A stretch of 6,100 bases of DNA. Origin: Bacillota bacterium. Its GTDB lineage: Bacteria > Bacillota > Sulfobacillia > Thermaerobacterales > Thermaerobacteraceae. The first letter of the stretch is position 1. Every line of letters starts with the position of its first letter. Position numbers and translations under genes: made by a program. The stretch spans positions 1 to 6,100 of the forward strand of contig QGUQ01000125.1 in assembly GCA_003242195.1 (NCBI GenBank). Direction: 5' to 3'. Shown one piece after another: positions 1 through 5,888 of this stretch. The notes beneath the pieces are model-generated. The model worked only from the letters and a program-made list of their open reading frames with translations, searched no databases and was not told where the DNA came from.

Positions 1-1
1 C

Positions 2-712
2 GCCGGCTTCGATTTGTTTAAAGGGCGAGGAATCGGCTTCGACGTCGGGGTCGCCCGCGTGCCCATCGTGCCGGCGGCCATCCTCTTCGACCTGGCCGTC
101 GGCGACCCGCGGGCCCGGCCCGATGCCGCCATGGGATACGCGGCCTGCGAGGCGGCCTCGACGGGTCCCGTAGCCGAGGGTAGCGTCGGGGCGGGAACCG
201 GTGCCGTGGTGGGAAGCATCCTGGGACCGGCCGGCATGCGCAAGGGCGGCGTGGGGACGGCCTCCGTGCAAACAGCTGGCGGTTGGACCGTAGCGGCCCT
301 CGTGGTGCTAAATTGTTACGGGGGCGTGCGGGATCCCGGCACCGGCTCCTGGCTGGTGGGGCCGCCACCCGCGGGCGGGAGCGCGCCCCCGGTCGCGTGG
401 CCGGGCGCGGGGACCAACACGACGCTGGTGGTCGTCGCCACCGACGCCCCTCTGGACCGCGACCGGCTGCAGCGCGTCGCCCAAGTGGCCCAGGCCGGGC
501 TGGCCCGGGTGGTGGTTCCTGTCCACACCTTTCTGGACGGTGACGTGGCCTTCGCCCTGGCCACGGGACGCCGGGGCGGGGAGCCGGGACCGGCTGACCT
601 GCTGGCCATCGCGGATGCGGCCGCGGACCTCGTCGAGCGAGCGGCCTTGCGGGCGGTCCGCACGGCCGAGTCCCTCGCCGGGGTGCCTCGGGCGACACCG
701 GGAGACGGCTAG
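2..712 (+). CDS. P1 family peptidase (DmpA/BapA-like N-terminal-nucleophile aminopeptidase), 5' end missing
   Basis: The reading frame is open from the left edge of the window, so this is the C-terminal part of a longer protein; the family is usually about 320-380 residues and about 236 codons are present. A TTG at 14 is in frame but lies inside the conserved domain and is not a credible start. Family hallmarks seen: RGIGF followed by VPIVPAAILFDL near the start, VGAGTG (from nt 185), the GTASV block, then NTTLVVVATDAPL, where the Thr at nt 419-421 after Asn is the likely nucleophile exposed by self-cleavage, and finally GLARVVVPVHTFLDGD and FALATG. Known for the family: a single precursor cuts itself into alpha and beta chains and releases N-terminal residues from short peptides, amides or beta-peptides. 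The natural substrate here cannot be read from sequence. It ends 47 bases before coaX and may share its transcript. No signal peptide can be judged because the N-terminus is missing. Confidence 0.9.
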   Translation, partial: AGFDLFKGRGIGFDVGVARVPIVPAAILFDLAVGDPRARPDAAMGYAACEAASTGPVAEGSVGAGTGAVVGSILGPAGMRKGGVGTASVQTAGGWTVAALVVLNCYGGVRDPGTGSWLVGPPPAGGSAPPVAWPGAGTNTTLVVVATDAPLDRDRLQRVAQVAQAGLARVVVPVHTFLDGDVAFALATGRRGGEPGPADLLAIADAAADLVERAALRAVRTAESLAGVPRATPGDG

Positions 713-740
713 CCGGTGGCCGGCCGGGAGTGACACCCGC

Positions 741-750
741 GAGGGGGGAG
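741..750 (+). promoter_or_regulatory. Ribosome binding site that sets the coaX start
   Basis: The purine run GAGGGGGGAG lies 9 bases before the GTG at 760. It has no useful spacing to the in-frame GTG at 730, which it follows. This favours the shorter protein beginning directly at the LLAIDIGNTN motif. Confidence 0.6.
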
Positions 751-759
751 AGACCGACG

Positions 760-1554
760 GTGCTGCTGGCCATCGACATCGGCAACACCAACACCAAGAT
801 GAGCGTCTACGCCGGCGCGGAGCCGCTCGCCCACTGGCGCGTGGCCACCAGCCGCGAGCGCACCGCCGATGAGTACGCCGCGACGCTGGCCGTGCTCATG
901 CAGACCCGCGGGCTGAATCTCCGCGACCTGGACGCGGTCGTCATCTGCTCGGTGGTGCCGCCGGCCTTGCTGCCCATCGTCACCATGGTGCGGCGCGATC
1001 TGGGCATCGAGCCTCTGGTCCTCGGGCCCGAGACCGACACCGGCATGCCGGTTGCCTATGAAAACCCGCGGGAGCTGGGTGCGGACCGGATCGCCAACGC
1101 CGTCGCGGCGCGGGCCGAGTACGGCACGCCGGTGATCGTCGTTGATCTGGGGACGGCCACCAAATGGGAGGTCGTCTCGTCGGACGGGGTCTACCTGGGT
1201 GGGGCCATCGCCCCGGGGGTGGCCATCTCGCTGGATGCCCTGGTCCGCCACGCCGCCCGCTTGTCCCGTGTGGAACTGGTGCGGCCCGACAGCGCCATCG
1301 GCCGGACCACCGCGGATGCACTGCGGGCGGGCGTCCTGTACGGGTTCGCCGGCCAGATCGATGCCCTCGTGGATCGGATCCAGGCCGAACTCGACCGGCC
1401 GGCGCGGGTGGTCGCCACCGGGGGACTGGCCGAGCTGATTGCGCCGGAGTCGCGGCGAATCGAGGAGGTGGATCCGTATCTGACGTTGAAGGGGTTGCGC
1501 CTGATCTACGAATACCAGCGCACCTTGCAGCAGCGCCCCGCGGGCGGGCGGTGA
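760..1554 (+). CDS. coaX: Type III pantothenate kinase
   Basis: It phosphorylates pantothenate to 4'-phosphopantothenate using ATP, the first committed step of coenzyme A synthesis, in the cytosol. The product is 264 residues, a normal length for the family (about 255-270). Motifs of the ASKHA-fold CoaX family are present in order: DIGNTN at residues 6-11 (phosphate-binding loop), LGADR around 106-110, DLGTAT at 129-134 with Asp129 as the expected catalytic base, YLGGAIAPG around 145-153, and TGGLAELI from 220 (second nucleotide-binding segment). The start is placed at GTG 760 because a strong ribosome binding site precedes it and family members begin almost directly with this motif; the in-frame GTG at 730 would add ten poorly conserved residues. 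After DLGTAT the sequence reads KWE where many members have a second Thr and an aromatic residue. Known for type III enzymes: they need a monovalent cation and are not feedback-inhibited by CoA. In Bacillus, coaX also lies in the region that leads to lysS and an rRNA operon, as here. Confidence 0.96.
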   Translation: MLLAIDIGNTNTKMSVYAGAEPLAHWRVATSRERTADEYAATLAVLMQTRGLNLRDLDAVVICSVVPPALLPIVTMVRRDLGIEPLVLGPETDTGMPVAYENPRELGADRIANAVAARAEYGTPVIVVDLGTATKWEVVSSDGVYLGGAIAPGVAISLDALVRHAARLSRVELVRPDSAIGRTTADALRAGVLYGFAGQIDALVDRIQAELDRPARVVATGGLAELIAPESRRIEEVDPYLTLKGLRLIYEYQRTLQQRPAGGR

Positions 1555-1590
1555 CGGCCCGGCCCGCCGGTCTCGCCGGCCGTTCCCGCA

Positions 1591-1612
1591 CCGGCCGCGG
1601 CCCCGGGGCCGG
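1591..1612. repeat. GC-rich inverted repeat after coaX
   Basis: CCGGCC (1591-1596) is complementary to GGCCGG (1607-1612) around a 10-base GC-only loop that itself contains part of a palindrome. It starts 36 bases after the coaX stop. No T-run follows, so it is not a standard intrinsic terminator, but it could protect the 3' end of the coaX transcript. Such repeats also arise by chance in DNA this GC-rich. Confidence 0.3.
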
Positions 1613-1648
1613 CGGTATCATCCTCGGTTCCGCCGGCGCCAGCACGTG

Positions 1649-1689
1649 CCGGGCCGGGCATAGGCTGGTTAAAGGAATCCCCGGCCCGG
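1649..1689. repeat. 10-bp perfect inverted repeat with a 21-base AT-richer loop
   Basis: CCGGGCCGGG (1649-1658) is the exact reverse complement of CCCGGCCCGG (1680-1689). The 21 bases between them (1659-1679) include TGGTTAAAGGAA and are clearly less GC-rich than the surroundings. No T-run follows. As RNA it would be a very stable stem with a large open loop, in the untranslated stretch between coaX and the DUF151 gene. As DNA it could be a spaced operator. Function is not established; the repeat itself is directly visible. Confidence 0.5.
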
Positions 1690-1739
1690 GCGCGAAAGAC
1701 TCAGGTTACACACGACGCAGATGCGAAGATGGTCCGTAG

Positions 1740-1761
1740 CGGCCCGGTTGCGGCCGGGCCG
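1740..1761. repeat. 8-bp GC hairpin upstream of the DUF151 gene
   Basis: CGGCCCGG (1740-1747) pairs exactly with CCGGGCCG (1754-1761) around a 6-base loop, 47 bases before the GTG start of the next gene. If the promoter of that gene lies upstream, this would be a leader hairpin. No T-run follows it. I could not find a defensible sigma-A promoter anywhere in 1555-1808. Confidence 0.4.
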
Positions 1762-1808
1762 GGACGCCGAGCCGGGACACGCCATTCGGCCGAGAGGGGG
1801 AACGGGCC

Positions 1809-2234
1809 GTGGTCGAGATGAAGGTCCTCAGCGTCGGCATGGTCCAGGGTTCGGACGGCAACGTCGTGGTGCTCAAAGAGGCCGAAGGCGACCGTCTGCT
1901 GGTCATCGCCGTGGGCCTGGCGGAGGCCAGTGCCATTGCGTTGCAACTGCAGGGCATGCAGCCCCCCCGTCCCCTGACCCACGACCTGCTGGTGAACCTG
2001 GTACGCCGGATGCAGGGAGAGATCGTCCGCGTGGTCGTCCACGATCTGAGGGACGAGACCTTCATCGGGCAGATCGACATCCAGACCGAGCACGGCATCA
2101 TGGAGGTCGACGCCCGACCCAGTGACGCCATCGCCGTCGCCCTGCGCGCCGGCGCTCCCATCTATGTGGCCGAACCGGTCCTCGAGATGGCGGCGGTCAG
2201 CAGCGACATCCTCTCCGGTGACACCGAGGAGTGA
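1809..2234 (+). CDS. Bifunctional nuclease (DUF151/BFN) domain protein
   Basis: A 141-residue protein made almost entirely of one DUF151 (BFN) domain. Seen: the N-terminal KVLSVGMVQGSDGNVVVLKE strand pair, then LLVIAVGLAEASAIALQLQG (the family has a 'pI-IG-EA-aI' pattern here), PRPLTHDLL around residues 54-62, and the family's most conserved block, DARPSDAIAVALR, with Arg103-Pro104-Ser105-Asp106, followed by GAPIYVAEPVLE. Related plant proteins were reported to have RNase and DNase activity; most bacterial members, including this one, have no proven role, so 'nuclease' is by family name only. The start is GTG 1809, 8 bases after the purine run AGAGGGGG (1793-1800); the ATG at 1818 lies too far from it. 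The gene stands apart from its neighbours, with gaps of 254 bases before and 180 after, so it may be its own transcription unit. Confidence 0.88.
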   Translation: MVEMKVLSVGMVQGSDGNVVVLKEAEGDRLLVIAVGLAEASAIALQLQGMQPPRPLTHDLLVNLVRRMQGEIVRVVVHDLRDETFIGQIDIQTEHGIMEVDARPSDAIAVALRAGAPIYVAEPVLEMAAVSSDILSGDTEE

Positions 2235-2281
2235 AGGCGGGACGCCCCAGCAACGTGCTGTCCGGCCCGGCCGCAGCGGCT

Positions 2282-2342
2282 GCCACGCGCCCGGCCCGGA
2301 CCGCGGCCGACGGCCGCAGGACGCGTGGCTCGCCCGCGGGCG
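2282..2342. repeat. Nested hairpin plus 12-bp palindrome between the DUF151 gene and the next gene
   Basis: The outer arms GCCACGCG (2282-2289) and CGCGTGGC (2322-2329) are exact reverse complements. Inside them GCGGCC (2303-2308) pairs with GGCCGC (2312-2317) across a 3-base loop, leaving 13 unpaired bases on the left and 4 on the right. Directly after, CGCCCGCGGGCG (2331-2342) is a perfect palindrome. There is no T-run, so a standard intrinsic terminator is not indicated. The element could be a leader structure of the gene starting at 2415, a 3' stabiliser for the DUF151 transcript, or a protein-binding site. Function unknown. Confidence 0.5.
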
Positions 2343-2398
2343 CGGTGGTGGGGATGCTGCGTCCGGTGACCGTGCCGCGGGGCCCGGTTCCCGTGGAC

Positions 2399-2404
2399 GG
2401 GAGG
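2399..2404 (+). promoter_or_regulatory. Ribosome binding site supporting the TTG start at 2415
   Basis: GGGAGG lies 10 bases before the TTG at 2415. No in-frame ATG or GTG with comparable spacing was found nearby, so this site decides in favour of the unusual TTG start. Confidence 0.55.
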
Positions 2405-2414
2405 AAACGGCGGT

Positions 2415-3320
2415 TTGAAGCGAATCGTCAGCGTGAGCCTCGGCTCCTCGCGGCGCAACCACCGCGCGCGCCTGGAGCTACTGGGTGAGACCATCGAGAT
2501 CGAGCGCATCGGCACCGACGGCGACATGCAGAAGGCCATCGCCCTGATCCGCGAGCTGGACGGAAAGGTCGATGCCTTCGGCATGGGAGGCACGGACCTC
2601 TACCTGGTCGCCGGCCGGCGCCGCTATCTGTTGCACGCCTCCCTGCCGCTGGCGCGGGCGGCGGTGCGGACGCCCATCGTCGACGGCAGCGGGCTGAAGA
2701 ACACCCTGGAACGCCGGGTCGTACGCCAGCTGGCGAGGGAAGGCGTCATCGATTTCCCCAACAAGCGCGTCCTGGTTACCGTGGCCGTGGACCGTTTCGG
2801 TATGGCCGAGGCCCTGGCGGAGACGGGCTGCGACCTGATCCTCGGTGACCTGATCTTCGGCCTGGGGATTCCCATCCCTTTGCGCAGCCTGCGGGCCCTG
2901 GAGCGGTTGGCCACCGTGATCGCGCCCATCGCCACCCGCTTGCCCCTGAGCGTCCTGTATCCCACCGGCCGCCAGCAGGAGGAGACGGTCCCCCGGCACG
3001 GCCGGTTCTTCGCCTGGGCAGACGTGATCGCAGGGGACTGGCACTACGTGCGGCGCCACATGCCGGCCTCCCTGGCTGACAAGATCATCCTGACGAATAC
3101 GGTGACGAGGGAGGACGTGGAGTTGCTTCGCCAGCGGGGCGCGGCTATGTTGGTCACGACGACACCGGAGGTGAACGGCCGTTCCTTCGGCACCAACGTC
3201 ATGGAGGCGGTGCTGGTGGCCGTTTCCGGACGGCGGCCCGAGGAACTCGGGCCCGCCGACTACGAGCGTATGCTGGACGAGCTGGGCTTCCGTCCGCGGA
3301 TCGAACCCTTGCGGCCCTGA
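2415..3320 (+). CDS. Conserved protein of the family annotated 'quinate 5-dehydrogenase' (function doubtful)
   Basis: A 301-residue soluble-looking protein with no signal peptide or membrane segment. I recognise the family from Firmicutes genomes, where it is often labelled quinate 5-dehydrogenase. Blocks that look conserved: the N-terminal VSLGSSRR; IGTDGD; DAFGMGGTDLYL; PIVDGSGLKNTLERRVVR; VDRFGMAEAL; LGDLIFGLGIPIPL; LYPTGRQQEE; FFAWADVIAGDWHYVRRHMP; LTNTVTREDVELLRQRG; and VTTTPEVNGRSFGTNVMEA. The features expected of shikimate/quinate dehydrogenases, a substrate-binding NVTxPxK segment and a GxGGxxxA nucleotide loop, are not seen. The enzyme name is therefore weak, although the RVLVTVAVDRFGMAEAL stretch could be a Rossmann-like strand-loop-helix. 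It begins at TTG with a GGGAGG site 10 bases upstream; the second residue is Lys, as in close relatives that begin MKR. No aromatic-pathway gene lies nearby to support a quinate role. It is followed by a separate strong promoter, so it is probably not cotranscribed with greA from its own start. Confidence 0.8.
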   Translation: MKRIVSVSLGSSRRNHRARLELLGETIEIERIGTDGDMQKAIALIRELDGKVDAFGMGGTDLYLVAGRRRYLLHASLPLARAAVRTPIVDGSGLKNTLERRVVRQLAREGVIDFPNKRVLVTVAVDRFGMAEALAETGCDLILGDLIFGLGIPIPLRSLRALERLATVIAPIATRLPLSVLYPTGRQQEETVPRHGRFFAWADVIAGDWHYVRRHMPASLADKIILTNTVTREDVELLRQRGAAMLVTTTPEVNGRSFGTNVMEAVLVAVSGRRPEELGPADYERMLDELGFRPRIEPLRP

Positions 3321-3374
3321 TGGCCTCCGGAGGGGAGTCGACGGGGCAGGTAGGGGATGGGCTGGCTCCACTGT

Positions 3375-3403
3375 TTGACAGCCTCCGGGCGGCCACATAT
3401 AAT
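3375..3403 (+). promoter_or_regulatory. Consensus sigma-A promoter for greA (and probably lysS)
   Basis: TTGACA at 3375-3380 and TATAAT at 3398-3403 match the housekeeping consensus at all twelve positions, with the ideal 17-base spacer. Transcription would begin near 3409-3410, giving a leader of about 56 bases before the greA start. The leader contains a small hairpin, CTCGCG (3428-3433) pairing with CGCGAG (3438-3443). The AT-rich -10 region stands out sharply in this GC-rich DNA. Confidence 0.92.
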
Positions 3404-3465
3404 ACATCGTCGCTCGCGGTGGCGAGGCTCGCGAACGCGCGAGGCCAGTCGGAAGGAGCGAGTGC

Positions 3466-3957
3466 GTGATCATGGACAAGGAGCTGCTCCTGTCGGCCGA
3501 GGGTCTGCGCAAGCTGGAAGAGGAGCTGCAGTACTTGAAGTCCGTGAAACGGCGCGAGGTTGCCCAGCGCATCAAGCAGGCCCGTGAATTCGGCGACATC
3601 TCCGAGAACTCCGAGTACGAGGAAGCCAAGAACGAGCAGGCCTTCGTGGAAGGGCGCATCATCGAGCTGGAGAAGATGCTGCGCAACGCGCGCATCGTGA
3701 AGGACGAGGAGATCGACCCCACCAAGGTCAACATCGGGTCCACCGTCCACCTGCGGGACGTCGACACCGGCGAGGAAGTCACCTACACCATCGTCGGGTC
3801 CAATGAGGCCGACCCCGCCGCGCTGCGCATCTCCTACCAGTCGCCCGTGGGTAAGGCGCTGTTTGGTCGCTCGGTGGGTGAGGTCGTCGAGGTGCGCGTG
3901 CCGGCGGGTACCATCCGCTACGAGATCGTGCGCATCGAGCGTGCCTCGCAGGCCTGA
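3466..3957 (+). CDS. greA: Transcription elongation factor GreA
   Basis: GreA enters the secondary channel of backtracked RNA polymerase and makes the enzyme cut its own transcript so that elongation can resume. The 163-residue product fits the family (about 158). The N-terminal half is an antiparallel coiled coil beginning LSAEGLRKLEEELQYLK; its tip carries GDISENSEYEEAK, where Asp44 and Glu47 match the acidic pair that holds the catalytic magnesium. The C-terminal FKBP-like domain shows VHLRDVDTGEEVTYTIVG and the family signature SPVGKALFG, and ends VPAGTIRYEIVRIE. The start is GTG 3466, 7 bases after AAGGAG (3453-3458); an ATG two codons later at 3472 is the alternative but would sit 13 bases from that site. 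It is transcribed from the consensus promoter just upstream and is followed by lysS, a pairing seen in other Firmicutes. Confidence 0.97.
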   Translation: MIMDKELLLSAEGLRKLEEELQYLKSVKRREVAQRIKQAREFGDISENSEYEEAKNEQAFVEGRIIELEKMLRNARIVKDEEIDPTKVNIGSTVHLRDVDTGEEVTYTIVGSNEADPAALRISYQSPVGKALFGRSVGEVVEVRVPAGTIRYEIVRIERASQA

Positions 3958-4042
3958 ACGGGCCTGCCACCCGCAGGTGCCGACGACACGGACTCGCGTT
4001 GGGTGACCGGAGGGGGACGGGCCGGCTGCGACCGGTTCCAGG

Positions 4043-4067
4043 TGGCGGCTCGCCCCCGCCAATTTTT
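4043..4067 (+). terminator. Intrinsic-terminator-like hairpin between greA and lysS (possible attenuator)
   Basis: TGGCGG (4043-4048) pairs with CCGCCA (4056-4061) around a 7-base loop, and a run of five T follows at 4063-4067. The run stands out in this GC-rich region. The hairpin ends only 7 bases before the lysS ribosome binding site, leaving no room for a promoter between them. It could end a share of greA transcripts or control read-through into lysS. An upstream G-rich stretch (4009-4016) could pair with 4053-4060 and block the hairpin. The stem is short, so efficiency is uncertain. Confidence 0.55.
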
Positions 4068-4074
4068 GTGGGCC

Positions 4075-4081
4075 AAGGAGG
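4075..4081 (+). promoter_or_regulatory. Ribosome binding site that sets the lysS start
   Basis: AAGGAGG is a full match to the anti-Shine-Dalgarno sequence, 8 bases before the GTG at 4090. It rules out the longer in-frame start at GTG 4003, which has no good site before it and would place the terminator-like hairpin inside the coding region. Confidence 0.85.
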
Positions 4082-4089
4082 GACAGGCT

Positions 4090-5652
4090 GTGACCGAGGG
4101 CGCGTCGCCGCGCGACGGACGGGCCGAAGGCCGCCAGGCGGCCGCCGCCTCCGCGGCCGGCGGGCGGGAGGCCGGCGAACCCGCGGGCGAGAGCCAGCGG
4201 TTACAGGAAGTGCTGCGCGCCCGTCGCGCGAAGCTGGATTACTGGCGCCAGCGAGGGGTCGACCCCTTCGGGCGCCGTTACGAGCCTACCCACCACGCGC
4301 AGGAGATCATCGAGGGCTTTGACCGTCTGGAAGGGCAGACCGTTCGTGTCGCTGGCCGCTTGATGAGCATGCGCCGGCACGGGCGGGCGACCTTCGCCGA
4401 TCTCCAGGACGTCAGCGGGCGCATCCAGCTGCTGGCTCGCGTCGGGCCGTTGCCCGAAGACGCGTACGAGGCCTTCCTCGAGCTGGACCGGGGCGACTGG
4501 GTCGGTGCCGAGGGTACCGTCTTGCGCTCGCGACGAGGCGACATCTGCGTGGAGATCACGTCCTTCCTCCTGCTCACCAAGTCCCTCTACCCGCTCCCGG
4601 AGAAGTGGCACGGACTGCAGAACGTGGACCTGCGCTACCGCCAGCGCTACGTCGACCTCATCGTCAACCCCGACGTCCTGGAGACCTTCAAGGTGCGCTC
4701 GCGGGTCCTGCGGGAGGTCCGCGCCTTCCTGGACGCGCGCGGCTTTTACGAGGTGGAGACACCCGTCCTCCACACCATCTACGGGGGTGCGGCGGCGCGG
4801 CCCTTCGTCACCCACCACAACGCCCTGGACATGGACCTGTATCTGCGTATCGCCCTTGAGCTGCATCTCAAGCGGCTGGTCGTGGGCGGGATGGAGCGCG
4901 TCTACGAGATCGGGCGGGTCTTCCGGAACGAGGGCATCTCCACGCGCCACAACCCGGAGTTCACCATGTTGGAGCTCTATCAGGCTTTCACCGACTACGA
5001 GGGCATGATGGAGCTGACGGAGCAGCTGGTCAGCCACGTGGCGCGGGCGGTGCACGGGACGACGAAGGTGACCTATCAGGGGCAGGAGATCGACTTCCAG
5101 CCGCCGTGGCGCAGGTTGTCCTTCGCGGATGCGCTACGCCAGTACGCGGGGGTGGATCTGGAGGAAGTCCTGGACGACGCGGGCGCGCGCCGGGTGGCCG
5201 AGCGGCTATCCCTCGAGCTGACGAAGCCGCCCACGGCGGCCGCCGTGATCGACGAGCTGATGGATGCGTACGTCCAGCCGCACCTGATCCAGCCCACGTT
5301 CGTCTACGACTATCCGGTCGTGATATCGCCCCTGGCGCGCCGGATCCCGGACCGGCCCGAGCTCACGTACCGCTTCGAGGCCATGGTGGCGGGGATGGAG
5401 ATCGCCAACGCCTTCACCGAGCTCAACGACCCCGACGACCAGCGCCGCCGCTTCGAGGAACAGCTGGCCGCGCGGGCGCGGGGCGATGAAGAGGCGCACC
5501 AGATGGATGAAGACTACATCCACGCCCTTGAGATCGGATTGCCGCCGACGGGCGGGCTCGGCATCGGCATCGACCGGCTGGTCATGCTGATGACCGATGC
5601 GCCTTCCATTCGGGATGTGATCCTGTTCCCGCTCATGCGCCCCCGTGGATAG
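4090..5652 (+). CDS. lysS: Lysyl-tRNA synthetase, class II
   Basis: It attaches lysine to tRNA-Lys in two ATP-dependent steps in the cytosol, working as a dimer in known relatives. The product is 520 residues, against about 500 in typical bacteria. The first ~35 residues are Ala/Gly/Arg/Glu-rich and probably disordered, which explains the extra length. Next comes the helical lead-in RLQEVLRARRAKLDYWRQRG, the OB-fold anticodon-binding domain (RVAGRLMSMRRHGRATFADL, then IQLLARVG), and the class II catalytic core: motif 1 region YEVETPVLHTIYGGAAARPF, motif 2 FRNEGISTRHNPEF with Arg279, and motif 3 GGLGIGIDRL at 488-497 with Arg496, followed by DVILFPLMRP at the C-terminus. All signature residues look intact. 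The start is GTG 4090, set by the AAGGAGG site. It lies 132 bases after greA and likely shares the greA promoter, subject to read-through of the hairpin at 4043-4067. Its stop codon is only 37 bases before the first rRNA-type promoter. Confidence 0.98.
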   Translation: MTEGASPRDGRAEGRQAAAASAAGGREAGEPAGESQRLQEVLRARRAKLDYWRQRGVDPFGRRYEPTHHAQEIIEGFDRLEGQTVRVAGRLMSMRRHGRATFADLQDVSGRIQLLARVGPLPEDAYEAFLELDRGDWVGAEGTVLRSRRGDICVEITSFLLLTKSLYPLPEKWHGLQNVDLRYRQRYVDLIVNPDVLETFKVRSRVLREVRAFLDARGFYEVETPVLHTIYGGAAARPFVTHHNALDMDLYLRIALELHLKRLVVGGMERVYEIGRVFRNEGISTRHNPEFTMLELYQAFTDYEGMMELTEQLVSHVARAVHGTTKVTYQGQEIDFQPPWRRLSFADALRQYAGVDLEEVLDDAGARRVAERLSLELTKPPTAAAVIDELMDAYVQPHLIQPTFVYDYPVVISPLARRIPDRPELTYRFEAMVAGMEIANAFTELNDPDDQRRRFEEQLAARARGDEEAHQMDEDYIHALEIGLPPTGGLGIGIDRLVMLMTDAPSIRDVILFPLMRPRG

Positions 5653-5689
5653 CCGAGCTGGCTCTCCCTCGCTCCGCCCGCGCACCGGG

Positions 5690-5719
5690 TTGACGGGGCG
5701 CTGGGGGCCGCGCTATACT
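5690..5719 (+). promoter_or_regulatory. Sigma-A promoter P1 of the probable rRNA operon
   Basis: TTGACG (5690-5695) and TATACT (5714-5719) are separated by 18 bases, each hexamer one mismatch from consensus. Transcription would start near 5725-5727, at or beside a G. The DNA upstream is GC-rich, so no AT-rich UP element is evident. The -35 hexamer is identical to that of the second promoter at 5889. Confidence 0.82.
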
Positions 5720-5753
5720 CAGCGGTGCCGGAGGCGGAGGAAGCCGCCAGCCG

Positions 5754-5790
5754 GCGGCGCTGCCCGCCCCGAAGCGGGGGGCGGGGCCGC
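5754..5790 (+). other. Large GC hairpin between the two rRNA-type promoters
   Basis: CCCGCCCC (5763-5770) pairs exactly with GGGGCGGG (5778-5785) around a 7-base loop, and GCGGC (5754-5758) pairs with GCCGC (5786-5790), with four bases bulged on the left side. The bases after it are GAAAAACG rather than a T-run, so it is not a standard terminator. It would form in transcripts from P1 and in any read-through from lysS. Confidence 0.55.
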
Positions 5791-5888
5791 GAAAAACGAA
5801 GCTTGAAACCGGCCCGCGGCCGCGCGCAAGCCGGCCGGGTGCCGGAGGGCGCCGGCAAGGGGCGCCTGGAATGGTAACCGCCGAGGCC

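Noticed and set aside
18..797. Long ORFs on the minus strand opposite the peptidase, LysRS and other genes
   Set aside because: They are Arg/Pro/Gly-rich shadows produced by high GC content, lie opposite clearly conserved genes, and show no family motifs.
1659..1710. Sporulation-type or sigma-A promoter around CATAGG/TTAAAG/GTTACA in the coaX-DUF151 gap
   Set aside because: No pair of -35 and -10 hexamers at acceptable spacing could be found; matches are three of six or worse.
3357..3587. 76-codon ORF overlapping the greA promoter and start
   Set aside because: It runs through the consensus promoter and out of frame into greA, with no recognisable product.
4031..4067. T-box riboswitch before lysS, suggested by AGGTGGCGGC resembling the T-box core
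   Set aside because: The gap is too short for the specifier stem, the GGTGGNACCGCG core is not matched, and TGGC would not fit the usual tRNA-Lys discriminator.
4003..4089. Longer lysS start at GTG 4003 adding 29 residues
   Set aside because: No good ribosome binding site precedes it, the added residues resemble no LysRS N-terminus, and a full AAGGAGG site sits correctly before GTG 4090.
5653..5689. Terminator for lysS
   Set aside because: No stable hairpin followed by a T-run exists between the stop codon and the next promoter.
5803..5810. Third rRNA promoter or second boxA at CTTGAAACC
   Set aside because: No -10 hexamer follows at 16-18 bases, and the boxA match is limited to CTTGAAA.
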